From: Arthrobacter gengyunqii
Lineage (GTDB): Bacteria > Actinomycetota > Actinomycetes > Actinomycetales > Micrococcaceae
NCBI RefSeq assembly: GCF_023022985.1
Contig: NZ_CP095461.1
Span: forward strand, 2,790,001-2,854,000
DNA length: 64,000 nt
Direction of reading: 5' to 3'
The position numbers were made by a program, and so were the translations under genes. The notes under the pieces are model-generated. The model was not told the DNA's origin and did not search any database. It worked only from the letters and a program-made list of their open reading frames with translations. Of this stretch, positions 26,279 through 33,605 are shown in pieces (the stretch's first letter is position 1; every line of letters begins with the position of its first letter).

Positions 26279-27724
26279 GTGAAACGCACCCCCATGGAAT
26301 TGGCCGCAATGGCCAGCGCCGCCGTCCCCGGGCTCGCCCCCACCGGCGTCGCAGGCTCTCCCGACGACGCCGCTGACTTCGACTCCGCCATCCTGGTTGA
26401 CGAAGCCGGAAAGCAGTGGCGGGTACGTTCGCCCAAGCACATCGATGCCAGCATGCGGCTGGAAACCGAGCTTCTGGTGCTGCGGGCCTTCGTGCCTGCG
26501 GTGCGCGCGGAGCTCCCCTTCGCCCTCCCCTACGTGGCAGGAACCGTCCGCCAGGGCGACCTCTGCACGTTTGTCTACTCCCATCTGCCCGGTTCCACCC
26601 GGGACATTGATTCCCTCGTGGCCGAGAGCGGGCCGCTGCCCCGCGAAGTGGGGCGTGCCATGGCTGCCATCCACAGCCTGCCGCATGACCTGGTAAACGA
26701 CGCCGATCTGCCCAGCTATTCGGCGAACGAGTTCCGGCAGCGCAAGCTCAACGAACTGGACCAAGCCGCCACCACAGGCAAGATTCCCCCGGTACTGCTG
26801 CGCCGCTGGGAACATGCCCTCGAGGATGTCACCCTGTGGCGCTTCAACCCTTCGGTGGTTCACGGGGACCTGCACGAAGACAACCTGCTGGTTTCCAACG
26901 GCCGCATCAGTGCCGTGACGGGTTGGACGGACCTCCGCATCGGCGACCCCGCAGATGACTTTGCCTGGCTGATCGCCGCCAACGATCCCACCTTCACCGA
27001 CGCCGTGCATGCCGCCTACAACGCCGCCCGCTCGGAAGCGCCCGACCCCCACCTGATCCGCCGGGCGGCCCTGTCGGCGGAGTTCGCACTGGCGCAGTGG
27101 CTGGTGAGGGGCGTGGCAGCAGAAAACCCCGGAATGGTTGCCGAGGCTGAGGAAATGCTCGCCACCCTCGAAGCTGACATTCTGGAGCAGGAAGCCGCCG
27201 AAAAGGCCGAGCAGGACAACGCCGCTGCCGTTGCTGCCGAAAGCGCCGCGGCGAACAGGGTGGCCGCCGCGGAGAAAGCAGCCGCGGCTGACGCCCAAGC
27301 CCAAGCCTCAGCCTCAGCCTCAGCCTCAGCCTCAGCCCAGGCTGCCGCACCTTCAGTGGTGTTGCCCGCCTCCCATCCGGCTCCGGCCCAGAGCCCCACG
27401 GTCAGCGGTGCCGTCAGCGCCGGTTCTTCCCGCGTCAGTGTCATGCCCATTGAGGCTGAGCCCCTTGAAAGTGAAACAGACGGGTCAGCGGAGCCGCAGA
27501 AATCCGCGGAGGCAGCCACGGGTGCCATCGCCGTGGTTCCCGCGCCGAAGGTCACCGTCCCTCCCACTGAAGCCGTGATGGACAAAGCGCCTGACGCGGC
27601 GTCCCCCTCCGCCGCAAACACTGATGCAGCTGCCGTGGTGCCGCACGCGGATGCCGAATCAGGGACAAAGCAGCAGAAGAACGTCCCGGCCAAAAAGAAG
27701 TTTGGTCCGATCAAGAAGAAGTAA
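26279..27724 (+). CDS. Aminoglycoside/macrolide phosphotransferase-like protein with long Ala-rich tail
   Basis: Residues 1-300 form an APH-type kinase-like fold: the Brenner loop is VVHGDLHEDNLLV and the metal-binding segment is GWTDLRIGDPADDFAWL, where the usual Asp-Phe-Gly-like start reads GWTD. An N-terminal lobe with FDSAILVDEAGKQWRVRSPK supplies a Lys. The last ~180 residues are low-complexity Ala/Glu/Ser/Pro and end in KKKFGPIKKK. Within them are five perfect copies of the hexamer GCCTCA (27305-27334) coding Ala-Ser repeats. Micrococcales carry such genes as chromosomal core, so a resistance role is not implied. GTG 26279 is chosen for its position near the conserved start (KRTPMELAAMA); starts at 26192 or 26240 are possible. 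Confidence 0.75.
   Translation: MKRTPMELAAMASAAVPGLAPTGVAGSPDDAADFDSAILVDEAGKQWRVRSPKHIDASMRLETELLVLRAFVPAVRAELPFALPYVAGTVRQGDLCTFVYSHLPGSTRDIDSLVAESGPLPREVGRAMAAIHSLPHDLVNDADLPSYSANEFRQRKLNELDQAATTGKIPPVLLRRWEHALEDVTLWRFNPSVVHGDLHEDNLLVSNGRISAVTGWTDLRIGDPADDFAWLIAANDPTFTDAVHAAYNAARSEAPDPHLIRRAALSAEFALAQWLVRGVAAENPGMVAEAEEMLATLEADILEQEAAEKAEQDNAAAVAAESAAANRVAAAEKAAAADAQAQASASASASASAQAAAPSVVLPASHPAPAQSPTVSGAVSAGSSRVSVMPIEAEPLESETDGSAEPQKSAEAATGAIAVVPAPKVTVPPTEAVMDKAPDAASPSAANTDAAAVVPHADAESGTKQQKNVPAKKKFGPIKKK
27305..27334 (+). repeat. Hexanucleotide tandem repeat, five copies of GCCTCA
   Basis: Five perfect GCCTCA units in frame in the phosphotransferase-like gene, flanked by related GCCCAA (two copies, 27293-27304) and GCCCAG units. 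Copy-number change would lengthen or shorten an Ala-Ser linker without a frameshift. Confidence 0.9.
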
Positions 27725-27779
27725 GGAAGCGCGGGACGCCTCTGTCCCGGCCTGCACCACGCGCCTACACCACGCGCCG

Positions 27780-27819
27780 GCACGGGAACCCGCGGGCACC
27801 AGCCCGCGGGTTCCCGTGC
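27780..27819 (+). terminator. Strong hairpin terminator
   Basis: A perfect 18-bp stem (27780-27797 with 27802-27819; GCACGGGAACCCGCGGGC arm) has a 4-base loop, 55 bases after the stop of the phosphotransferase-like gene. It is followed only by TT. Confidence 0.75.
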
Positions 27820-27842
27820 TTCCAGCCTTGGCACTTCCAACC

Positions 27843-27897
27843 CTGGTGCACCCATGCCTAGTGCGCCCATGCCTGGTGCACCCATGCCTGGTAGACC
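27843..27897 (+). repeat. 15-bp tandem repeat, about 3.6 copies
   Basis: Units CTGGTGCACCCATGC (27843-27857), CTAGTGCGCCCATGC (27858-27872), CTGGTGCACCCATGC (27873-27887) and a partial CTGGTAGACC. They lie in the 364-base gap between the terminator and the GntR promoter. No gene is seen in that part of the gap. Confidence 0.85.
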
Positions 27898-27964
27898 GCT
27901 GCCCAGAGGCGCCCTGCGGGCCCTCCTGAAATTCTGCCGGCTGGATTTCCAGAGCTCGAGGCGC

Positions 27965-27993
27965 TTGTCACTGCACCCAAATGGTTCTATGGT
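27965..27993 (+). promoter_or_regulatory. Promoter of the GntR/ABC operon
   Basis: TTGTCA (27965-27970) and TATGGT (27988-27993) are separated by exactly 17 bases, which fits a housekeeping-sigma promoter. The predicted start of transcription is near 28000, inside the adjoining palindrome. Confidence 0.7.
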
Positions 27994-28014
27994 TAGTTAC
28001 ACAACCAACTAACC
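27991..28014 (+). promoter_or_regulatory. Probable GntR operator palindrome
   Basis: GGTTAGTT (27991-27998) and AACTAACC (28007-28014) form a perfect inverted repeat with an 8-base spacer. It overlaps the -10 end and the predicted transcription start. AACC direct repeats follow to 28022. The position fits self-repression by the GntR protein encoded 75 bases downstream. Confidence 0.7.
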
Positions 28015-28088
28015 AACCAACCGGGGTCAGGCCTTTCACCGGTCCCCGTTTGTGAACCGAGGCAGGTCATGATCCGCAGGCCACACCC

Positions 28089-28475
28089 GTGAATGTTTTC
28101 GATGACACCCGTCCCATCTTTGTGCAGATAGCCGAGCGCATCGAAGGGGACATTTTGGATGGTGTCCTCCCGGAGGAAGCTCAGGTTCCCTCCACCAACG
28201 AATTCGCTGCCTTCTACCGGATCAATCCGGCCACTGCGGCCAAAGGCGTCAATCTGCTGGTCGACGAGGGACTTCTCTACAAGCGACGCGGTATCGGAAT
28301 GTTTGTTGCGCCCGGAGCCCGCGACGTGGTCCTGACCAAGCGCCGCGAACAGTTCTACCGAGAGTATGTACAACCCGTCGCCGATGAAGCGCGAAAGCTG
28401 GGTATCGGCACCGAGGAACTTACCGAGCTCATCCACCGCAGTGCCGTCGAACACGAAGGGACCCCGGCACCATGA
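28089..28475 (+). CDS. GntR family transcriptional regulator, YtrA type
   Basis: The protein has 128 residues. An N-terminal winged helix-turn-helix contains PIFVQIAERIEGDILDG, PEEAQVPSTNEFAAFYRIN and the wing segment LYKRRGIGMFVAPGA. Only a short helical tail follows, as in the small YtrA subfamily that controls ABC exporter genes. It starts with GTG at 28089. Its last codons overlap the ATG of the ABC ATPase gene by 4 bases. Binding to the palindrome at 27991-28014 is the expected mode of control. Confidence 0.92.
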   Translation: MNVFDDTRPIFVQIAERIEGDILDGVLPEEAQVPSTNEFAAFYRINPATAAKGVNLLVDEGLLYKRRGIGMFVAPGARDVVLTKRREQFYREYVQPVADEARKLGIGTEELTELIHRSAVEHEGTPAP

Positions 28476-29401
28476 ACGTCGTAGAAACCCGCAACCTCAC
28501 CCGACGCTATCGAGATCAGCTGGCGTTGGACAACGTGACCCTCTCACTGGCGGCCAACCGCATTTACGGCCTGCTGGGCCGCAACGGAGCCGGAAAAACC
28601 ACATTGATGTCCATCCTCACCGCACAGGCCTTCGCCAGCTCCGGGGACGTTCGGATCTTTGGTGCAACCCCGTTCGAGAATGAGCAGGTCCTCTCCCGGC
28701 TCTGCTTTGTCCGCGAGTCGCAGAAGTATCCCGATGATTTCACCATCCGTAACGCCCTCGATGCAGCGGCGCTGTTCTTCCCCAACTGGGACAAAGACCT
28801 GGCTGAGGTGCTGTTGGCTGACTTCCAGTTGCCCGCTCCGAAAAAGCACCGGATCAAAAAGCTCTCACGCGGCCAGCTCTCGGCCGTCGGAGTCATCATC
28901 GGTCTGGCCTCCCGCGCCGAGCTGACCTTCTTTGACGAGCCGTACCTCGGCCTGGATGCCGTGGCGCGCCAGCTCTTCTATGACCGGTTGCTGACCGACT
29001 TCGCCGACCATCCCCGGACCATCATCCTTTCCTCCCATCTGATCGATGAAGTGGCCAACCTGCTGGAACACGTGATCGTCATCGACCACGGCCGCATCAT
29101 TATGGATGACGAGGTGGATGCCGTCACGGGCTCGGCCTTCGCCGTCGCGGGTTCCGCCGCCGCGGTGGAAAGGTTTGTGGGTGAACGGCCCATTCTGCAC
29201 CGGGACTCACTGGGTGCGCTTTCCTCGGTGACTGTGGACAGCCCGCTGACCGCGGACGACCGTGAGCTTGCACGGACCCTGGGGCTGGAACTGGCGCCGG
29301 TCTCACTGCAGCAGTTGATTGTCCGGCGAACCCTCAAAGCAAATGAAGAACCCGGTTTCCGGGACGAAATCGACAACACGGATCTGGAGGTGCTGCGATG
29401 A
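28472..29401 (+). CDS. ABC transporter ATP-binding protein
   Basis: The protein has 309 residues. Walker A GLLGRNGAGKTT is at about residues 31-42. The signature region reads LSRGQLSAVGV, a weak LSGGQ variant. Walker B is LTFFDEPYLGLDA and the switch histidine is in SSHLIDEVANL. The C-terminal ~90 residues are an accessory region typical of ATPases paired with ABC-2 type exporters. It is coupled by 4-base overlaps to the GntR gene before it and the permease after it. The cargo is unknown; related YtrA-controlled exporters respond to cell-envelope stress or antibiotics. Confidence 0.92.
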   Translation: MNVVETRNLTRRYRDQLALDNVTLSLAANRIYGLLGRNGAGKTTLMSILTAQAFASSGDVRIFGATPFENEQVLSRLCFVRESQKYPDDFTIRNALDAAALFFPNWDKDLAEVLLADFQLPAPKKHRIKKLSRGQLSAVGVIIGLASRAELTFFDEPYLGLDAVARQLFYDRLLTDFADHPRTIILSSHLIDEVANLLEHVIVIDHGRIIMDDEVDAVTGSAFAVAGSAAAVERFVGERPILHRDSLGALSSVTVDSPLTADDRELARTLGLELAPVSLQQLIVRRTLKANEEPGFRDEIDNTDLEVLR

Positions 29402-30087
29402 ACCGGCCGCTGGCAGTGGCTCGCATGCAGCTGCTCAACAAATGGATTTACTTCGGAATCCCAGCGATCATCCTCATCTCCTCCACGCTGATCGCAGTGG
29501 CGATTCTGGCGGTTATCCCGGACACCGGCGGCACCAGGATGGCGCTCTCCGGCCAGTCCGTCATGTGGTACTTTCTCGGCATCGGCGTGCAGGCTCTCAC
29601 CCTGACTTTCCCGTTCTCGCAGGCCATGAGCGTCAGCCGGCGCTCTTTCTACATTGGAACCCTGGGCCTGTTCGCCGTCATGGCCCTCGGGCTCGGCGTG
29701 CTCTACTGGCTCCTCGGCCTGGTGGAGGAAGCGACCAACGGTTGGGGCGTGAACGGCGCCATCTTCGCGATTCCCTGGATCGCGCAGTCTGCCTGGTACA
29801 CGCAGATCCTGCTCTACTTCGCGCTGTCGACCCTGCTGTTCATGTTCGGCTTCTGGTTTGCCACGGTCTACAAGCGGTGGCGCACTACAGGCCTGCTGGT
29901 TGCCCTTATCGGGTTCGCAGTGATCCTGCTGGGGGCAGCGGCTTCGGCCACCTGGACGGACTCCTGGGCAGCGGTGGGAGCCTGGTTTGTCCAGCTGACG
30001 CCTCTCGCGCTGACTGGTTGGCTCCTCTTGGGCGGCGTCGTGCTGGCGGCCGGCTCCTACGGGACCCTCCGCCGGGCCACACCTTAG
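29398..30087 (+). CDS. ABC transporter permease (ABC-2-like, six helices)
   Basis: This 229-residue protein has about six hydrophobic segments, starting with YFGIPAIILISSTLIAVAIL and ending with LLLGGVVLAAGSYGTLRR. The size and layout fit a half-transporter permease working with the preceding ATPase. It has a 4-base overlap with the upstream gene. Its stop overlaps the stop of the convergent adnB gene (bases 30084-30087), leaving no room for a terminator between the two units. Confidence 0.85.
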   Translation: MNRPLAVARMQLLNKWIYFGIPAIILISSTLIAVAILAVIPDTGGTRMALSGQSVMWYFLGIGVQALTLTFPFSQAMSVSRRSFYIGTLGLFAVMALGLGVLYWLLGLVEEATNGWGVNGAIFAIPWIAQSAWYTQILLYFALSTLLFMFGFWFATVYKRWRTTGLLVALIGFAVILLGAAASATWTDSWAAVGAWFVQLTPLALTGWLLLGGVVLAAGSYGTLRRATP

Positions 30088-33000
30088 GCGTCTGTCGAGT
30101 TTGCCGCCCGGATGATGTCCTCGAGTTCCTTCTCGCCCAAGAGGTTGAAGGGACGGATCAGCTTGTCCGCCGCCACGTAGTAGAAGGCTGCGTTGACCTT
30201 CTCCAGCGGAACCTGCTTCAGTCTGGCCCACGCCAGCCGGTACACGGCCAGCTGGACGGAACGGACTTCCAGCTTTTCCTTGGTCGGCGGTGCTCCCGTC
30301 TTCCAGTCGATCAGGTCCCAGGTTCCGTCGGTGTCCAGGAAGACGGCGTCGATGCGTCCGCGCACCACCACCGCGTCCACCCGGGTTTCCACCGGCACCT
30401 CGATGAACGCCGGAGTGCGCTGGGCCCAGGGTGAGGCCTCGAACGTGGCGATCATGTCTTCGAGCCGGTAAGCCTCATCCACGTAGGCGTCGGCGGCGCC
30501 GGGGTGCTCATCGATGTCCAGCATGCCGCTGGTCCCGAAGAACTCCTCCACCCAGGCGTGGAAAGCCGTTCCCTTCCGTGCGGCCATGCCCGGCTCCCGC
30601 GGCACGGGCCGCCGCAGCTGCCGGGTGACTTCCTCCGGATCATCTTTGAGGTCCACGAGCAGGGAGGCGGAAATGTGGGCGGGCAGTTCGACCTGCACCA
30701 CCTGGTTCGGCGGGCGGTGCCTGGCCAGGACGAGCTCCACTTCTTTTGCCCACCGAGTAGGCTCGAACACGCTTCCGGAGGACTCCTGCGGCTCCTCTTC
30801 CGGAAGTGCGTCAGCGTCGGTGAGGATGTCAATCTCCGACTGTCCCACGCGGCCCGACTGCCGGGCCGCCGCTTCGAGGACAGCGACCGCCGCTGCCTCC
30901 ATGCCGCTCCGCCGCTCCCCCAACGGGTCGATGGGCCAGCTCCTGCGCTGGACATCGGAATTGGCGGGGTTGGAGTCCCCTTCATCGCCCTCATTCACCC
31001 ATGACATGAGGTGGAAGCCTGCGGCTCCCGCTTTGCCGAGGTCGTAGAGATCCTGCAGATAGCGGGAAACCGCCGTCGGCTTGGACCGCCCGCCGCCCCA
31101 CACGCTGGAGGTGCAGATCAGCACGTACTTGGCCCGGGTAAAGGCGACATACGCCAAACGGCGTTCCTCGCGCTCGGCATGCCCGCGTGCGTCCTCGCTG
31201 AAGGCTTTCTCGCTGTCCACCCAGCTCTTCTGATCCTCCTGTTCCCAGTCCCACTGCGGAAGATCGGGTGCATCGCCGCGCAGCGGCCAGGGAATCGCCC
31301 CTTCACCGCTGCTCCAGCGCGAATCACGGTCATTGGGGAACTGCCCTTCGTTCAGGCCCGGAATGACCACCACGTCCCATTCCAGGCCCTTCGACGCGTG
31401 GACGGTCAGCAGCTGCACAGCCTCGCGGCTGGCTTCCAACTGGGTGACCGGAAGGCCGTTTTCTTCCTCGTTGGCCGCCTCCAGCCATGCCAGGAAGGCC
31501 ATGAGGTCCACCCGGTCACTCGAGGAGCTGAAGGTGGCGGCGGCATCGACAAAAGCGTCCAGGTTCCGCCGCGACTCATGAATGGTGATGCCGGGCTTGG
31601 CCGCCACTTCAATGTCCAGCAGAATCCGGCGTTCAACTTCTCCGATCAGGGTGGTGAGGTCCTCCCCCACATAGCTGCGCAAATCCCGCAGTTCATCGCG
31701 CAGCAGCGTCAACCGGCGCAGCCCTTCGGCGGAGATGGAACGGCCCGCGTTGGAAACCCAGTCGGGACGCGGCAGGGAATCAACGGCCTCCACCAGGGAA
31801 CCGGCTTCGGCCATGTCGGCTTCCACCACGGTGTCGGTGCCGTCCGGCGCCTCGTCGGGACGGTGGACATCGGCAGCGTCGGCCACGGACATCGCCCGTT
31901 CCCGAACCCGCACCAGATGCCGGGACCAGTCCGCCAGGGCCATCAGGTCCGCCGGGCCAATCCGCCAGCGCGCGCCCGCCAGGATCCGGAGCATGGAATC
32001 CGAGCGTCCCGGATCCCCCAGCACCCTCAGGACCGCCAGCACATCCACCACTTCCGGTGTGGAGAGCAGCCCGCCAAGGCCCACGATCTGCACGGGAATC
32101 CCGCGTGCTTCCAGTGCTTCGCGGATGGGCCCGAACTGTTTGCGTCCGCGGCACAGGACGGCCACGGTGGGCTGCAGGTCCTTGCCGGCGTCGTCGGTCT
32201 CGAACCGCCGCCTGCGGTGCCGCAGCACCTGTTCGGCCACGGCGTCGGCCTCGCCCAGGATATCTTCCGCGTCTTTGGTGGCGGGGACCGAAACATCCGC
32301 CAGATAACGGCCGAGATACACCTCACCCAGGGGCGCCTTCGGCTTGGCCTGCAGCTCGGGAACGTGCGGCAGCCGCTGATGTTTCAGCCAGGGTGCGGTG
32401 GTGTTCAGCGGCGCCGACACGGCGTTGGCGGTGGCCAGGATGGAGGTGGCGTTGCGCCAGGCCACGGAGAGGTTGGCCACCGGGGCCAGCGCCCGGGAAC
32501 CGTCGGGCAGGAACAGGGGGAACTGGTCCCGGAAGGTTCCCAGCTGTCCGGCGGATGCCCCGCGGAACCCGTAAATGGACTGATGCGGATCGCCCACGGC
32601 GGTCACGGCACGGCCGTCGCCGAAGAGCTGGGAAAACAGCACCATTTGGGCGTGGGACGTGTCCTGGAATTCATCCAGCAGGACCACCTTGTATTTCGCC
32701 CGCTCCATTTCCACGGCTTCTGGGATGGTGGCCGCAATCCGGGCCGCCAGCTCCACCAGGTCGCCGAAGTCCAGCTGCCGGCGCTCGGACTTGGCCCTGC
32801 GGTAGTTCTCGACCAGTTCCGTGACGGAAATCCGGGTACGCAGCCGGTTCATCAGCTTCTGCACGGCCGCGGTTGCCGGTTTGGTTTTTCCGGCCTGATA
32901 CGGCAGGCCGGCAACGACGGCAAGGTGCGCTGCCAGGTGCTCCCGCACGTGGGCGGGGTCCTGAAGGTGCTCGGCACATTCACCGGCCATCTGCAGCACG

Positions 33001-33605
33001 CCGTTGACCAGCGTGGACTTGGCGGCCGTGAAATGTTCAAACTCCCCGGTGTAGGCCTCGACAACTTCGGTGGCCAGCTGCCAGGACTGGGCTCCGCCGA
33101 GCATCACGGAATCCCGCTCCACGCCCAGGCGCAGGCCGTAGTCGTTGACGATTCCGTTCGCGTAGGAGTGATAGGTGGACACCGTCGGGTCCAGCCGGGC
33201 ATCGGCACTCTCATCAGGGTCTACACCGCCCGGAATCAAGCCCGGGTCTGCGGTGCCGGCGGAGCGGACCCGGTGGAGCAGGTCCAGGCGCTGCCGGATC
33301 CGGGTCTCCAGTTCACCGGCCGCCTTGCGGGTGAAGGTCACGCCCAGGATTTGCTCCGGGCGCACCAGCTGGTTGGCCACCAGCCACACCACCCGGTCGG
33401 CCATGGTTTTGGTTTTGCCTGAACCCGCGCCGGCAATGACCAGCAGCGGTTCCAGGGGCGCCTCGATGATGCCGATCTGATCCTCCGTGGGATACAGCAC
33501 GGGACTGTGGGGGTCAGTGTGCAGCAGTTCGGCCAGCTCGCGCGCCGAATACCGGGGAGTGCCGGGAACCTCGGGGGGAAGGGCTTCGGTCGTGGCGGCA
33601 CTCAT
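30084..33605 (-). CDS. adnB: AdnB-type ATP-dependent helicase-nuclease subunit
   Basis: The protein has 1173 residues (mycobacterial AdnB is about 1100). The N-terminal UvrD-like motor has Walker A VIAGAGSGKTKTMADR, motif II VVLLDEFQDTSHAQM, motif III AVGDPHQSIYGFRGA and motif VI-type LAYVAFTRAKYVL. The C-terminal RecB-type nuclease has GRIDAVFLDTDG and DLIDWKTGAPPTKEK with QLAVYR. With AdnA it forms the end-resecting complex of actinobacteria. AdnB is the leading motor in mycobacteria, and its motor motifs are intact here. The start overlaps the end of adnA by 4 bases. Confidence 0.93.
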   Translation of the reverse strand: MSAATTEALPPEVPGTPRYSARELAELLHTDPHSPVLYPTEDQIGIIEAPLEPLLVIAGAGSGKTKTMADRVVWLVANQLVRPEQILGVTFTRKAAGELETRIRQRLDLLHRVRSAGTADPGLIPGGVDPDESADARLDPTVSTYHSYANGIVNDYGLRLGVERDSVMLGGAQSWQLATEVVEAYTGEFEHFTAAKSTLVNGVLQMAGECAEHLQDPAHVREHLAAHLAVVAGLPYQAGKTKPATAAVQKLMNRLRTRISVTELVENYRRAKSERRQLDFGDLVELAARIAATIPEAVEMERAKYKVVLLDEFQDTSHAQMVLFSQLFGDGRAVTAVGDPHQSIYGFRGASAGQLGTFRDQFPLFLPDGSRALAPVANLSVAWRNATSILATANAVSAPLNTTAPWLKHQRLPHVPELQAKPKAPLGEVYLGRYLADVSVPATKDAEDILGEADAVAEQVLRHRRRRFETDDAGKDLQPTVAVLCRGRKQFGPIREALEARGIPVQIVGLGGLLSTPEVVDVLAVLRVLGDPGRSDSMLRILAGARWRIGPADLMALADWSRHLVRVRERAMSVADAADVHRPDEAPDGTDTVVEADMAEAGSLVEAVDSLPRPDWVSNAGRSISAEGLRRLTLLRDELRDLRSYVGEDLTTLIGEVERRILLDIEVAAKPGITIHESRRNLDAFVDAAATFSSSSDRVDLMAFLAWLEAANEEENGLPVTQLEASREAVQLLTVHASKGLEWDVVVIPGLNEGQFPNDRDSRWSSGEGAIPWPLRGDAPDLPQWDWEQEDQKSWVDSEKAFSEDARGHAEREERRLAYVAFTRAKYVLICTSSVWGGGRSKPTAVSRYLQDLYDLGKAGAAGFHLMSWVNEGDEGDSNPANSDVQRRSWPIDPLGERRSGMEAAAVAVLEAAARQSGRVGQSEIDILTDADALPEEEPQESSGSVFEPTRWAKEVELVLARHRPPNQVVQVELPAHISASLLVDLKDDPEEVTRQLRRPVPREPGMAARKGTAFHAWVEEFFGTSGMLDIDEHPGAADAYVDEAYRLEDMIATFEASPWAQRTPAFIEVPVETRVDAVVVRGRIDAVFLDTDGTWDLIDWKTGAPPTKEKLEVRSVQLAVYRLAWARLKQVPLEKVNAAFYYVAADKLIRPFNLLGEKELEDIIRAANSTDA

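Noticed and set aside
27016..27885. 289-codon minus-strand frame across the Ala-rich tail and the 15-bp repeats
   Set aside because: Low-complexity mirror of the tail plus repeats; no ribosome binding site or domain.
31011..33422. 803-codon open frame on the plus strand opposite adnB
   Set aside because: It is fully antisense to conserved helicase-nuclease motifs; long antisense frames are expected in very GC-rich genes. No recognisable domain.
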